The notes under the pieces: generated by a model
Database searches by the model: none
The model's input: only the letters and a program-made list of their open reading frames with translations
What the model was told of the DNA's origin: nothing
Assembly: GCA_035650075.1 (NCBI GenBank)
Contig: DASRII010000319.1
Span: 7,471 to 71,470, forward strand
Direction: 5' to 3'
From: DASSUC01 sp035650075
GTDB taxonomy: Bacteria; Actinomycetota; Actinomycetes; Mycobacteriales; Micromonosporaceae
Length of the DNA: 64,000 nt
Made by a program: the position numbers and the translations under genes
In this document: piece by piece, positions 9,516 through 17,339 of the stretch
Layout of the letters: every line of letters begins with the position of its first letter
Position numbering within the stretch: the stretch's first letter is position 1

Positions 9516-10445
9516 ATGACGATCAACGAGCACGTCACCGTGTTCGCCGGCCTACCCGTCGCCGCGTTCCCGTCCGATGAGCCGACTCCCGACGCGGACG
9601 CCGTCGCGTGGCGCATCTCCGGGGACTGGGACACGACCATCGAGGAATTCGGCAACCTGTTCGAGACCTTCCTGTCGACGGTCGATGCGGCCGCGGTCCG
9701 GGCACTGATCATCGGGGACTGGGGCAACAGCTACGAGACGACGGCCCCGATCGAGCTCGTCGCTTCGGCGGCTTCGCGGTTGCCGCGCCTGCGTGCGCTC
9801 TTTCTCGGCGAGATGACGTACGAGGAATGCGAGATCTCCTGGATCAAGCAGGGCGACGTGACCGCGGTGCTGGACGCGTACCCGGATCTGGAGATCTTCC
9901 GGGTACGCGGGGCGGAAGGGCTGCGGCTGTCACCGGTGCGCCACGGCGCACTCCGGGAGTTGGCCTTCGAGTCGGGCGGTCTGCCCGGCGAGGTTGTCCG
10001 GGCGGTCGGGGAGTGCGACCTGCCCGCGCTGACTCACCTCGAGCTGTGGCTCGGTACGGACGAGTACGGCGGAGACGCCACTGTGGACGATCTGGCCCCG
10101 ATCCTGGCCGGCACGCGGCTGCCCGCCCTGACCTACCTCGGCATTCGGGATGCCGAGATTTCCGACCAGGTGGCGGCCGCGATCGCGGCGGCGCCGGTCG
10201 TCGCCCGACTGTCCACTCTGGACCTTTCGTTGGGCGTGCTCACCGACACCGGCGTGATCGCGCTGCTGGGCGGCCAGCCGCTCGTCCACCTGCAGCGGCT
10301 CGACGTGCACCATCACTTCCTCAGCGCGGAGTTGGCCGCGCGCCTGACCAGCGAGCTGGGTGAGGCCGGGGTCGATGTCGACGTGTCCGATCCGCAGGAT
10401 CCCGAGGGCGAGGACGGACACCGCTACGTCGCCGTGGCGGAGTGA
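9516..10445 (+). CDS. STM4015-family leucine-rich-repeat-like protein
   Basis: 309 residues, soluble, no signal peptide. From about residue 75 a series of LRR-like segments is visible (LPRLRALFLGEM, YPDLEIFRVRG, LPALTHLELWLG, LPALTYLGIRD, LSTLDLSLGVLTDTGVIALL, LVHLQRLDVHHHFLS). The N-terminus (VTVFAGLPVAAF) and the position at the head of a five-gene cluster match the family named STM4015 after Salmonella. The biochemical role is unknown; a scaffold or the substrate of the downstream enzymes are both possible. A good ribosome-binding site (GGGGAG, about 7 nt before ATG) supports the start. It is followed within 15 bp by the ATP-grasp gene, so the cluster is probably one operon. Confidence 0.85.
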   Translation: MTINEHVTVFAGLPVAAFPSDEPTPDADAVAWRISGDWDTTIEEFGNLFETFLSTVDAAAVRALIIGDWGNSYETTAPIELVASAASRLPRLRALFLGEMTYEECEISWIKQGDVTAVLDAYPDLEIFRVRGAEGLRLSPVRHGALRELAFESGGLPGEVVRAVGECDLPALTHLELWLGTDEYGGDATVDDLAPILAGTRLPALTYLGIRDAEISDQVAAAIAAAPVVARLSTLDLSLGVLTDTGVIALLGGQPLVHLQRLDVHHHFLSAELAARLTSELGEAGVDVDVSDPQDPEGEDGHRYVAVAE

Positions 10446-10458
10446 GCCGGGACGCGCC

Positions 10459-11538
10459 GTGGAGCTGTGCGTGGTGGGAAACCCGGACAACCGGCGGGTC
10501 GCCTTCCTGCGCGCGGCGGCGGCGAGGACCGGGGTACTCGTGCGGCAGGTGGTGCCGTGGCGCGAGCTTGCCGCCGGGACGGTGACGCTCGCCCGCCGCA
10601 CGCTCGTCCGCGTCGACTCCCCGGGCGAGGACGCCGAGGTCGATCGCCTGCTGCGGGGCGCGACCGCGCCCGCCCGGCACGGTGAGATCGTCGGGCTGCG
10701 CGCCTGGTACCGCGGCCTGCGCGCGGCCCTGACCCGGCTGGCCGAGGCCGCCGACCGTGCGGATGCGCTGCTGCTCAGCCCGCCGGACGATGTCCTGATC
10801 ATGTTTGACAAAGGCGCGTGCCACGCTCACCTCGCGGCGGCGGGAGTACCCGTGCCACCGGCCCTGCCCGCTCCCGGCGGCTATGCCGAACTGCGGGCGG
10901 CGATGCGCGCCGCAGGCTGGGCCCGGGTGTTCGTCAAACCGGCCCACGGATCCTCGGCGTCCGGGGTGCTCGCCCTCCAGGTGGCGCAGGGCCGGGTGCG
11001 GGCAACCACGCCGGTCGAACTCGCTGCGGGTGGCGCGCTGTACAACTCATTGCGGGTGCGGACCTATACCGACGAACGGGCCATAGCGTCTATTGTGGAC
11101 AGACTGGCGGCCGACGGGCTGCACGTCGAACGGTGGTTCCCCAAGGCCGGACTGGCTGGGCGGGTGGTCGACCTGCGGGTACTAGTGGTGGCCGGCCGGG
11201 CTACCCACGTGGTCGTCCGATCCAGCCGCACGCCAATGACCAACCTGCACCTCGGCAACGGCCGCGGCGACCTCGCCCAGTTGCGCACCGCTGCCGGCGA
11301 GCGGGCATACCGCTCGGCCCTCGATACCGCCTGCCAGGCGGCGTCCTGCTTTCCGGGCTCGGTCCAGGTCGCGGTGGATCTGATGTTCGGGCCGGGCTGG
11401 GCTCGGCACGCGGTCGCGGAGGTCAACGCGTTCGGCGACCTGTTGCCCGGCGTGCTGTCGGCGCAGGGCAGGGACACGTACACCGAGCAGCTCGTCGCGC
11501 TGCGCACGTTCGCGCCGGGGGTGGCATGCGCGACATGA
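10459..11538 (+). CDS. STM4014-family ATP-grasp-like protein
   Basis: 359 residues from GTG 10459, which sits 13 bp after the preceding stop with GGGA upstream; the frame stays open further upstream but that extension runs inside the previous gene. An ATP-grasp core is recognisable: lid/phosphate-binding strand RVFVKPAHGSSASGVLAL near residue 160, and a metal-binding stretch with VAVDLMFGPGW and AEVNAFGDLLPGVL near the C-terminus. ATP-grasp enzymes join a carboxylate to an amine or thiol through an acyl-phosphate. Together with two radical SAM proteins this implies building or modifying a peptide or small molecule. No substrate is known. The stop overlaps the next start (ATGA at 11535). Confidence 0.85.
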   Translation: MELCVVGNPDNRRVAFLRAAAARTGVLVRQVVPWRELAAGTVTLARRTLVRVDSPGEDAEVDRLLRGATAPARHGEIVGLRAWYRGLRAALTRLAEAADRADALLLSPPDDVLIMFDKGACHAHLAAAGVPVPPALPAPGGYAELRAAMRAAGWARVFVKPAHGSSASGVLALQVAQGRVRATTPVELAAGGALYNSLRVRTYTDERAIASIVDRLAADGLHVERWFPKAGLAGRVVDLRVLVVAGRATHVVVRSSRTPMTNLHLGNGRGDLAQLRTAAGERAYRSALDTACQAASCFPGSVQVAVDLMFGPGWARHAVAEVNAFGDLLPGVLSAQGRDTYTEQLVALRTFAPGVACAT

Positions 11539-12338
11539 ACGCCATCGTCGGCGATCACGATCTGCTGTTCGTCACGCTCGACACGCTCCGCTACGACGTG
11601 GCGGCCGGACTGCTGGCCGCCGGGCGGACGCCCAACCTTGCCCGCGCGCTCCAGGGCGGTGTCTGGGAGCGCCGACACGCGCCGGCCAGCTTCACCTATG
11701 CGGCGCATCACGCGTTCTTCGCCGGATTCCTGCCGACGCCGACGACTCCAGGCCCGCACCCGAGGCTGTTCGCGGCGGAGTTTCCCGGCAGCGAGACGGC
11801 CGCCACGGGTACCTGGACGTTCGCCGAGGCCGACCTCGTCACGGGGTTGCGCGCCGCCGGCTACCACACGGTGTGCGTCGGAGGCGTGGGTTTCTTCGAT
11901 CACCGGTCCGCGCTGGGCAGCGTGCTGCCGTCACTGTTCGCGGAGAGCCATTGGCGGCCCGAGTACGGCGTCACGAACCCGGCATGCTTCGAGGAACAGC
12001 TCGGGTGCGTGGCTGCGATCGTGCCGGCGGTACCGGCCGACCGCCGGATGTTCCTCTTCGTGAACGTCGCCGCCATGCACCAGCCGAACCGGCACTACCT
12101 GCCCCGGGCGGCCGCGGACTGTCTGGAGAGCCACGCGGCGGCGCTGGAGTACGTCGACCGGCACATCGCGCGGCTCTTCGCGCTCGCGACCGCTCGGGGC
12201 CGGCCTTGCTTCGCGATCGTCTGCTCCGACCACGGGACGGCGTACGGCGAGGACGGGCATGTCGGCCACCGGGTGGGCCACGAGGTGGTGTGGACGGTGC
12301 CATACGCGGACTTCGTCCTACAGCCGGGACGGTGGTGA
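11535..12338 (+). CDS. STM4013/SEN3800-family hydrolase (alkaline phosphatase/sulfatase fold)
   Basis: 267 residues from ATG 11535; ATG 11526, closer to a GGGGGTGG stretch, would add three residues. The N-terminal metal-binding motif LLFVTLDTLRYDVA (Asp16), the nucleophile region ASFTYAAHHAFFAGFLPT and the C-terminal metal site VCSDHGTAYGEDGHVGHRVGH identify the alkaline phosphatase superfamily, close to sulfatases. Members hydrolyse phosphate or sulfate esters or transfer phospho-groups. It lacks a signal peptide, unlike most sulfatases, so it acts in the cytoplasm. It lies between the ATP-grasp gene (4-bp overlap) and the first radical SAM gene (3-bp gap). Confidence 0.87.
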   Translation: MNAIVGDHDLLFVTLDTLRYDVAAGLLAAGRTPNLARALQGGVWERRHAPASFTYAAHHAFFAGFLPTPTTPGPHPRLFAAEFPGSETAATGTWTFAEADLVTGLRAAGYHTVCVGGVGFFDHRSALGSVLPSLFAESHWRPEYGVTNPACFEEQLGCVAAIVPAVPADRRMFLFVNVAAMHQPNRHYLPRAAADCLESHAAALEYVDRHIARLFALATARGRPCFAIVCSDHGTAYGEDGHVGHRVGHEVVWTVPYADFVLQPGRW

Positions 12339-12341
12339 GGC

Positions 12342-13652
12342 ATGGACCTCCACGGCTCGCCATACCAGGATTATCTGTACGCGTACCCGCACAAGACGGC
12401 GTACCGACCGCTACGGCCCCGGCCACCGCTGACCGACGTGTGGGCCGGCGAACAGACCGGTGCGCTGTTCCTCTACCTGCACGTGCCGTTTTGTGAGATG
12501 CGTTGTGGGTTCTGCAACCTGTTCACCCGTGCCCGCCCACCCGCCGAGCAGGTTCGGGCGTACCTGGCCCAGCTACGCCGCCAAGCCGGCCGGGTCGGGG
12601 CGGCACTCGGTCCGGCGGCCCGGTTCGCGCGGGGCGCCATCGGCGGCGGGACCCCGACCTATCTGACCGCGGCCGAACTGCACGCGCTGTTCGATGTCGT
12701 CGACGGGATGGCAGGCCGCCCGTTGCCGGTGTCCGTGGAGACCTCGCCAGCTACCGCGACCGCGGACCGGATCGCGGTACTGGTCGAGCGCGGCGCGAGC
12801 CGGATCAGCATCGGCGTGCAGAGCTTCCTCGACGTCGAAGCGCACGCCGCTGGACGGCCGCAGCGGCGGGTCGACGTCGATCGGGCGCTGGCGGTGCTGC
12901 GCGACCTGCGCGCACCCGCGGTCAACATCGACCTCATCTACGGCATCCCGGGGCAGACCCCGCGTAGCTGGGAGGTGTCGCTGGCCGCCGCGCTGTCGTG
13001 GGCTCCCGAGGAGCTGTACCTCTACCCGCTCTACGTCCGGCCGCTGACCGGGCTCGCCCGTCGTCCGTCTACTGTCGACGACGAGTGGGACGGGCAGCGG
13101 CTGTCGCTCTACCGGCAGGCGCGGGACCGGCTGCGGGCGGCCGGCTACCGCCAGCTGTCGATGCGACACTTCCGCCGGCCGTCACCATCCGATGTAGACG
13201 ATGGCGACTACTGCTGCCAGGACGACGGGATGGTCGGTCTCGGCTGCGGTGCCCGCTCGTACACCCGGAACCTGCACTACTCGTTCGACTACGCGGTCGG
13301 CGTCCGTGGGGTTCGCGGCATCATCGACGACTACCTGGCTCGGCCGGTCGAGGATTTCGAGTTCGCCGAGGTCGGTTTCTGGTTGGACGGTACCGAGCAG
13401 CGGCGGCGATGGCTGGTGAAGACGCTGCTGCGTACAGAAGGCACCGACGTCGCCGGTTATGCCGAGCGCTTCGGCACCGCCTTGCTCGACGACTTCCCGC
13501 AGCTGGCGACCCTGGGCGATGAGGGCTGGCTGTCCATTGTGGAAGGTCGGCTCGTGCTGACCGACGCCGGGCTCGAGCGGTCCGACGCCGTTGGACCGTG
13601 GCTGGTGTCCGGCCCGGTCCGCACGGCGATGGCGGAGTACGTGCCGCGATGA
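12342..13652 (+). CDS. STM4012-family radical SAM protein (HemW-like)
   Basis: 436 residues. The radical SAM cluster motif CEMRCGFC has Cys51, Cys55 and Cys58, preceded by LYLHVPF as in HemW/HemN. The GGGTPT-type glycine motif appears as IGGGTPTYLTAAEL, and VNIDLIYGIPGQT is the HemW signature for SAM and substrate positioning. A HemW-type C-terminal domain follows. The NCBI name of the family is STM4012; it is distinct from true coproporphyrinogen oxidase and its substrate is unknown. It has a GGTGAGG ribosome-binding site directly before the ATG. Its stop overlaps the ATG of the second radical SAM gene (ATGA). Confidence 0.9.
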   Translation: MDLHGSPYQDYLYAYPHKTAYRPLRPRPPLTDVWAGEQTGALFLYLHVPFCEMRCGFCNLFTRARPPAEQVRAYLAQLRRQAGRVGAALGPAARFARGAIGGGTPTYLTAAELHALFDVVDGMAGRPLPVSVETSPATATADRIAVLVERGASRISIGVQSFLDVEAHAAGRPQRRVDVDRALAVLRDLRAPAVNIDLIYGIPGQTPRSWEVSLAAALSWAPEELYLYPLYVRPLTGLARRPSTVDDEWDGQRLSLYRQARDRLRAAGYRQLSMRHFRRPSPSDVDDGDYCCQDDGMVGLGCGARSYTRNLHYSFDYAVGVRGVRGIIDDYLARPVEDFEFAEVGFWLDGTEQRRRWLVKTLLRTEGTDVAGYAERFGTALLDDFPQLATLGDEGWLSIVEGRLVLTDAGLERSDAVGPWLVSGPVRTAMAEYVPR

Positions 13653-14524
13653 GGCTCTCGATTCTCTACCGGGGGCCGTTGGCCAGTTGCAACTACGACT
13701 GCCCGTACTGCCCGTTCGCCAAGCGCCGGGACAGCCGGGTCGAGCTCGCGGCGGACCGGGCGGCGCTGGCCCGGTTCGTCGAGTGGGTCGAGGCCGACCG
13801 ACAGGACCGCCTCGGCCTGCTCTTCACGCCGTGGGGCGAGGCGCTGACCCGGTCGTGGTACCGCGCCGCGCTGGTCCGTCTGTCCCATATGGACCATGTC
13901 GACCGGGTCGCCATCCAGACCAACCTGGCGTGCCGGTTGGACTGGCTGGCCGGTGCCGATCTGCGGACGCTGGCGCTGTGGGCGACCTACCATCCGGGCC
14001 AGGTACGCCGGCAGACCTTCCTCGGCCGCTGCGCCACGCTGCTCCGCCTGGGCGTGCGGTTCTCGGTCGGCATCGTCGGGCTGCCCGAGCACCTCGCCGA
14101 GGCGGTGACGGTGCGCGCCGCTCTGCCGCCGGACGTCTACCTCTGGGTCAACGCGGCGGACGGGTACGCGTACCGCGCCGACGAGCAGGCGGCCTGGACC
14201 GCGATCGACCCGCTGTTCGGTTACAGCGTCCGACCGCACGCCTCGTTCGGCCGCGAGTGCCGCGCCGGCGAGACCGTGGTATCCGTCCGGGGCGACGGCA
14301 GTGTCCAGCGGTGCCACTTCATCGCCGAGCCGCTCGGCAACCTGTACGACGGCTCGTTTCGGGCGGCCTTGCGGGCTCGGCCGTGCACCAACGCCACGTG
14401 CGACTGCCACATCGGTTACGTGCATCTGAAGACCCTGCCGCTGTACGACGTGTTCGCCGGCGGCGTGCTGGAACGCATCCCGGCGGTCAGGTCTGGATCG
14501 TGGGCGCGTACTCCTCCGCGGTGA
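13649..14524 (+). CDS. STM4011-family radical SAM protein with SPASM-like cysteines
   Basis: 291 residues from ATG 13649. The 4Fe-4S motif CNYDCPYC has Cys14, Cys18 and Cys21 in the first strand after LSILYRGPLAS. The C-terminal part carries a second cysteine set at about residues 204, 222, 246, 251 and 253 (including CTNATCDC), consistent with an auxiliary iron-sulfur cluster of SPASM/Twitch type, as found in peptide-modifying radical SAM enzymes. Family assignment rests on this pattern plus cluster order. The final 38 bp overlap the convergent gene at 14487. Confidence 0.87.
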   Translation: MRLSILYRGPLASCNYDCPYCPFAKRRDSRVELAADRAALARFVEWVEADRQDRLGLLFTPWGEALTRSWYRAALVRLSHMDHVDRVAIQTNLACRLDWLAGADLRTLALWATYHPGQVRRQTFLGRCATLLRLGVRFSVGIVGLPEHLAEAVTVRAALPPDVYLWVNAADGYAYRADEQAAWTAIDPLFGYSVRPHASFGRECRAGETVVSVRGDGSVQRCHFIAEPLGNLYDGSFRAALRARPCTNATCDCHIGYVHLKTLPLYDVFAGGVLERIPAVRSGSWARTPPR

Positions 14525-15461
14525 GCCCGAACGTCCACGCCACGGCCTCCCGCGCGCTGCGCATCCGCGGCGGCACGCGCAGCCAGTACGTGCGCCGGCT
14601 GCCATCCGGCTCCGGGGTGGCGTTGCGCACCTCGACCATGCACAGCGGCTCGTCGTCGGGGATCGGGACCCGCCACAACACGCCGTACTCGTCGCGCTGC
14701 ACCGCCACCGCGGCGGACTCGCGCAGGTAGCGCTCGTACCCGTAGTGCTCGAGCATGACCCGGCGCAGCTCGGCGTTGGTCTCGCCGTGAATCCGCGCGG
14801 CGGTGAGCGTGTCGAGCTGGGTCACGAAGTCCGCCGGGATGGGCATGCCACGCCAGGCATGCACCGCATACCCGTCCGGATACCCCAGCGCCGGGCCGTC
14901 TCCGCTGTGCAGCCGGCCCAGGTTGTCCCGGAGCAGCCGGGCCGGCCGCTCGCTGAGCACGACCACCCGTTCGTACGGCCACCACCAGCCGGCGGCCTGC
15001 GCAACCCCGGCCAGCCCGGTCAGTTCACCGGCGGTGTCGAACGCGGCAAGCCACGCGGCGTCATGCTGCCCGTAGACCGCGTCCAGCAGCGCCGACCGCG
15101 CCGCCACCGGCAGATCCGTGCCGAGCTGCGTACGCAACGGGACGACGACGCGCCCGACGATCAGCTGCCATGGCCGCTGCCCGGTCTGCGCCCAGTGGGC
15201 CGCCCATCCGGACGGGCCGAGGCGATCGGCGATCCGGCTCCGAGCCGCGGCCCACGGCCGCGTCCGCACCTGGGTTCGTACGGACCGCCCGCGATCGGTC
15301 GCGCCGGCCGCCGCCACCGCGCCGGCATGCGGTGAGCCGCACCATTCGATCCGTTCGGGTGCGGTCAGACCCGCCAGGGCGTAGGCCTTCCCGACTGCCG
15401 CCTCGGCTTCGGCGCGATCGGCGGCTCCGGTGACGAGCCCGACCCCGAGCCAGTCGGTCAT
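14487..15461 (-). CDS. DUF6745-like protein, function unknown
   Basis: 324 residues, soluble. Best-conserved-looking blocks: WWWPYERVVVLSERPARL near residue 155, LHSGDGPALGYPDGYAVHAWRGMPIP near residue 185, and RRVMLEHYGYERYL near residue 230. These match my memory of actinobacterial DUF6745 proteins, but no activity is known for the family. It is the last gene of a three-gene minus-strand operon (ABM monooxygenase-like, 106-residue protein, this one), following the second gene by 9 bp. It overlaps the 3' end of the STM4011-type gene on the other strand by 38 bp, so transcripts of the two operons collide. Confidence 0.65.
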   Translation of the reverse strand: MTDWLGVGLVTGAADRAEAEAAVGKAYALAGLTAPERIEWCGSPHAGAVAAAGATDRGRSVRTQVRTRPWAAARSRIADRLGPSGWAAHWAQTGQRPWQLIVGRVVVPLRTQLGTDLPVAARSALLDAVYGQHDAAWLAAFDTAGELTGLAGVAQAAGWWWPYERVVVLSERPARLLRDNLGRLHSGDGPALGYPDGYAVHAWRGMPIPADFVTQLDTLTAARIHGETNAELRRVMLEHYGYERYLRESAAVAVQRDEYGVLWRVPIPDDEPLCMVEVRNATPEPDGSRRTYWLRVPPRMRSAREAVAWTFGLTAEEYAPTIQT

Positions 15462-15470
15462 CCGGCCAGC

Positions 15471-15791
15471 TCAGTCCGCGACCGGTCGCCAGGCACCCGG
15501 CACGTACTCCCGCTGGCGGATGACCTGGTAGTGGCCGGCGGGAACGCCGATCGGGCCGTGTTCCTCGTGACTCAACCGCCCGTGGCCCCGGACGATCAGG
15601 AACAGCACCTCCGGCTGGTCCGGCAGCGTCCACGTGGTGACATCGGGGCCAGTGACGACGTGGGCGTGACCGGTGGCCTCGCCGGTGGCCAGGACCAGGC
15701 CACGGGTCCGGCCCGGCGGGGCAGGCACGACGCCGTCCGGCAGCTCGGAGGGATCGATCGGCCGCAGCAACACGTCACCCTGGCGGAACAT
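15471..15791 (-). CDS. Conserved hypothetical protein (about 106 aa)
   Basis: The ATG at 15791 (MFRQGDVLLRPID) is preferred because it leaves a short gap after the upstream stop; an ATG at 15821 would add ten residues and overlap that gene. Conserved-looking features are RQGDVLL, the GLVLATGEATGHAHVV stretch, SHEEHGPIGVPAGHYQVIRQREY and a C-terminal VAD. The beta-rich, cupin-like pattern with several histidines is suggestive only. It directly precedes the DUF6745-like gene with a 9-bp gap, suggesting joint action. No function is assigned. Confidence 0.6.
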   Translation of the reverse strand: MFRQGDVLLRPIDPSELPDGVVPAPPGRTRGLVLATGEATGHAHVVTGPDVTTWTLPDQPEVLFLIVRGHGRLSHEEHGPIGVPAGHYQVIRQREYVPGAWRPVAD

Positions 15792-15807
15792 GCCCCGCAC
15801 AGTAACG

Positions 15808-16101
15808 TCAGGATGCGACATCGATGAAATGCTCTACGATGGGTGGGCCGGCGAAGAATGGCCCGATGTGTCCTCTCCAGACAGTGAACCGATCTGTTCC
15901 GCGGAAGTTGTCCAGGTGAGCCTCGACCGAGTCCCACTCGACGAGCAGGACGAACCGCGAGGGCGACTCGACCCCGCGGGTCAGCCGTACCGAGCGGCAG
16001 CCCGGGGTCGTGACGAGCGTCTCGACCGCCTCGCGGTACGCCTTCGTGAACTCGTCCTCCTGCCCGGCCAGGACGTCGATCAGCGCCACCTCCAGCACCA
16101 T
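15808..16101 (-). CDS. Antibiotic biosynthesis monooxygenase (ABM)-domain protein
   Basis: 97 residues from ATG 16101 (MVLEVALIDVLAGQEDEF); an upstream start at 16143 would add residues outside the domain. The pattern of VLAGQEDEFTKAYREA, PGCRSVRLTRGVESPSRFVLLVEWDSVEAH and HFIDVAS matches the small ferredoxin-like ABM fold (YgiN-like), whose members include cofactor-free quinone-forming monooxygenases and heme-degrading enzymes. Key heme ligands are not recognisable, so the chemical role is open. First gene of the minus-strand operon with the 106-residue protein and the DUF6745-like protein. It is divergent from the terC riboswitch region. Confidence 0.75.
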   Translation of the reverse strand: MVLEVALIDVLAGQEDEFTKAYREAVETLVTTPGCRSVRLTRGVESPSRFVLLVEWDSVEAHLDNFRGTDRFTVWRGHIGPFFAGPPIVEHFIDVAS

Positions 16102-16179
16102 GTGCCACAGGCTACGGGTCGCCCGAATCACCAAAAAGGCCACCCGGCCTCGCCCACAACGGCGGGATGACGGAGAATA

Positions 16180-16304
16180 CTGGTCCGAGGAGGGGAGTAT
16201 TCCCTCGCGACGGTGTCGTCAGCACGGTTGCGCCGGGCTACCGGCCACGACCCGGCACCGCCGGTCCGCCCACCATTGGGGCTGACGGGAGAGACCTCCG
16301 CCAG
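16180..16304 (+). ncRNA. yybP-ykoY manganese-sensing riboswitch upstream of terC
   Basis: The 5' leader of terC contains the hallmark GGGGAGTA at 16192-16199, then GGTGTCGTCAGCACGGTTGC (16212-16231), which parallels the GTGTCGTCAACA segment of the E. coli mntP leader, and finally GAGACCTCCGCC (16291-16302), matching the conserved GAGACCU loop. The ends can pair: CTGG and CGAGG at 16180-16190 with CCTCCGCCAG at 16294-16304, closing helix P1. yybP-ykoY RNAs bind Mn2+ and commonly precede TerC/Alx and MntP exporters. This fits the downstream gene exactly. The fold was drawn by eye. Confidence 0.82.
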
Positions 16305-16337
16305 TCACTGCTACGTGCCTGCCGGAGGACCGCTGCG

Positions 16338-17339
16338 ATGGATGTTTCCACCACCACTTGGATCGTGACCCTGGTCGCCCTCGGCGTACTGCTGCTGGGC
16401 GACCTGTTCGTGATAGGGCGACGCCCGCACGAGCCTTCGATGAAGGAGTCGTTCGCCTGGGTCGCGTTCTACGTCGGTCTCGCGGTCCTCTTCGGTGGTT
16501 GGATCTTCGTCGGCTACGGCGCCGGGCCATCGGCCCAGTTCTTCACCGGCTGGATAACCGAGTACAGCCTGTCGGTGGACAACCTGTTCGTCTTCGTGAT
16601 CATCATGAGCCGTTTCGCGGTACCGCGGCAGAACCAGCAGAAGGTCCTGCTCATCGGTATCGCGATAGCGCTGGTGATGCGCGGCGCGTTCATCGCCGCG
16701 GGGGCCGCGCTGGTGCGCGAGTTCGACTGGGTGTTCTACATCTTCGGCGCGTTCCTCGTGTACACGGCTGTCCGGCTCGCCATGCACGGCGAGACCGACG
16801 CGGGCGACTTCAAGGAGAACGTGCTGATCCGGTGGAGCCGGCGGGCGCTACCGATGTCGCGCTCGTACGACGGTGGCAAGCTGACCACCACTGTGGACGG
16901 TCGACGGCTGTTCACGCCGATGCTCATCGTGATGATCGCGATCGGTACCACCGACCTCATCTTCGCGCTCGACTCGATACCGGCCATCTTCGGCATCACG
17001 TCCGAGCCGTACCTGGTCTTCACCGCGAACGTGTTCGCCCTCATGGGTCTGCGCCAGCTCTACTTCCTGCTCGGCGGGTTGCTCGACCGGCTGGTGTACC
17101 TGTCGGTCGGCTTGGCGCTGGTGCTCGGCTTCATCGGCGTGAAGCTCGTCCTGGATGCCCTGCACGGCAACAACCTGCCGTTCGTCAACAGTGGACAGCC
17201 GGTGACCTGGGCGCCCGAGATCCCGATCTGGCTCTCGCTGACCATCATCGTGTCGACGCTCTCGATCGCTACCGTGGCGAGTCTGGTCAAGTCCGCCCGG
17301 GACAAGCGCCGCGACCGCGAGCTGTCGACGGCCGAATGA
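16338..17339 (+). CDS. terC: TerC/Alx-family integral membrane protein, probable Mn2+ exporter
   Basis: 333 residues from ATG 16338, preceded by GGAGGA (16324-16329) at good spacing; earlier in-frame starts fall inside the riboswitch and are rejected. About nine hydrophobic helices are visible. The acidic motifs ITEYSLSVDNLFVFVIIMSRF and GTTDLIFALDSIPAIFGIT, characteristic of TerC/Alx, line the proposed metal path. The family is linked to tellurite resistance and manganese efflux; riboswitch control favours Mn2+ export here. The stop overlaps the start of the next gene (ATGA at 17336), so the riboswitch may also set expression of downstream hydrolase genes. Confidence 0.92.
   Translation: MDVSTTTWIVTLVALGVLLLGDLFVIGRRPHEPSMKESFAWVAFYVGLAVLFGGWIFVGYGAGPSAQFFTGWITEYSLSVDNLFVFVIIMSRFAVPRQNQQKVLLIGIAIALVMRGAFIAAGAALVREFDWVFYIFGAFLVYTAVRLAMHGETDAGDFKENVLIRWSRRALPMSRSYDGGKLTTTVDGRRLFTPMLIVMIAIGTTDLIFALDSIPAIFGITSEPYLVFTANVFALMGLRQLYFLLGGLLDRLVYLSVGLALVLGFIGVKLVLDALHGNNLPFVNSGQPVTWAPEIPIWLSLTIIVSTLSIATVASLVKSARDKRRDRELSTAE

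Noticed and set aside
10818..11534. Extension of the STM4013-type hydrolase frame into the ATP-grasp gene
   Set aside because: Low-complexity Arg/Gly-rich translation; the ATGA junction at 11535 is the natural start.
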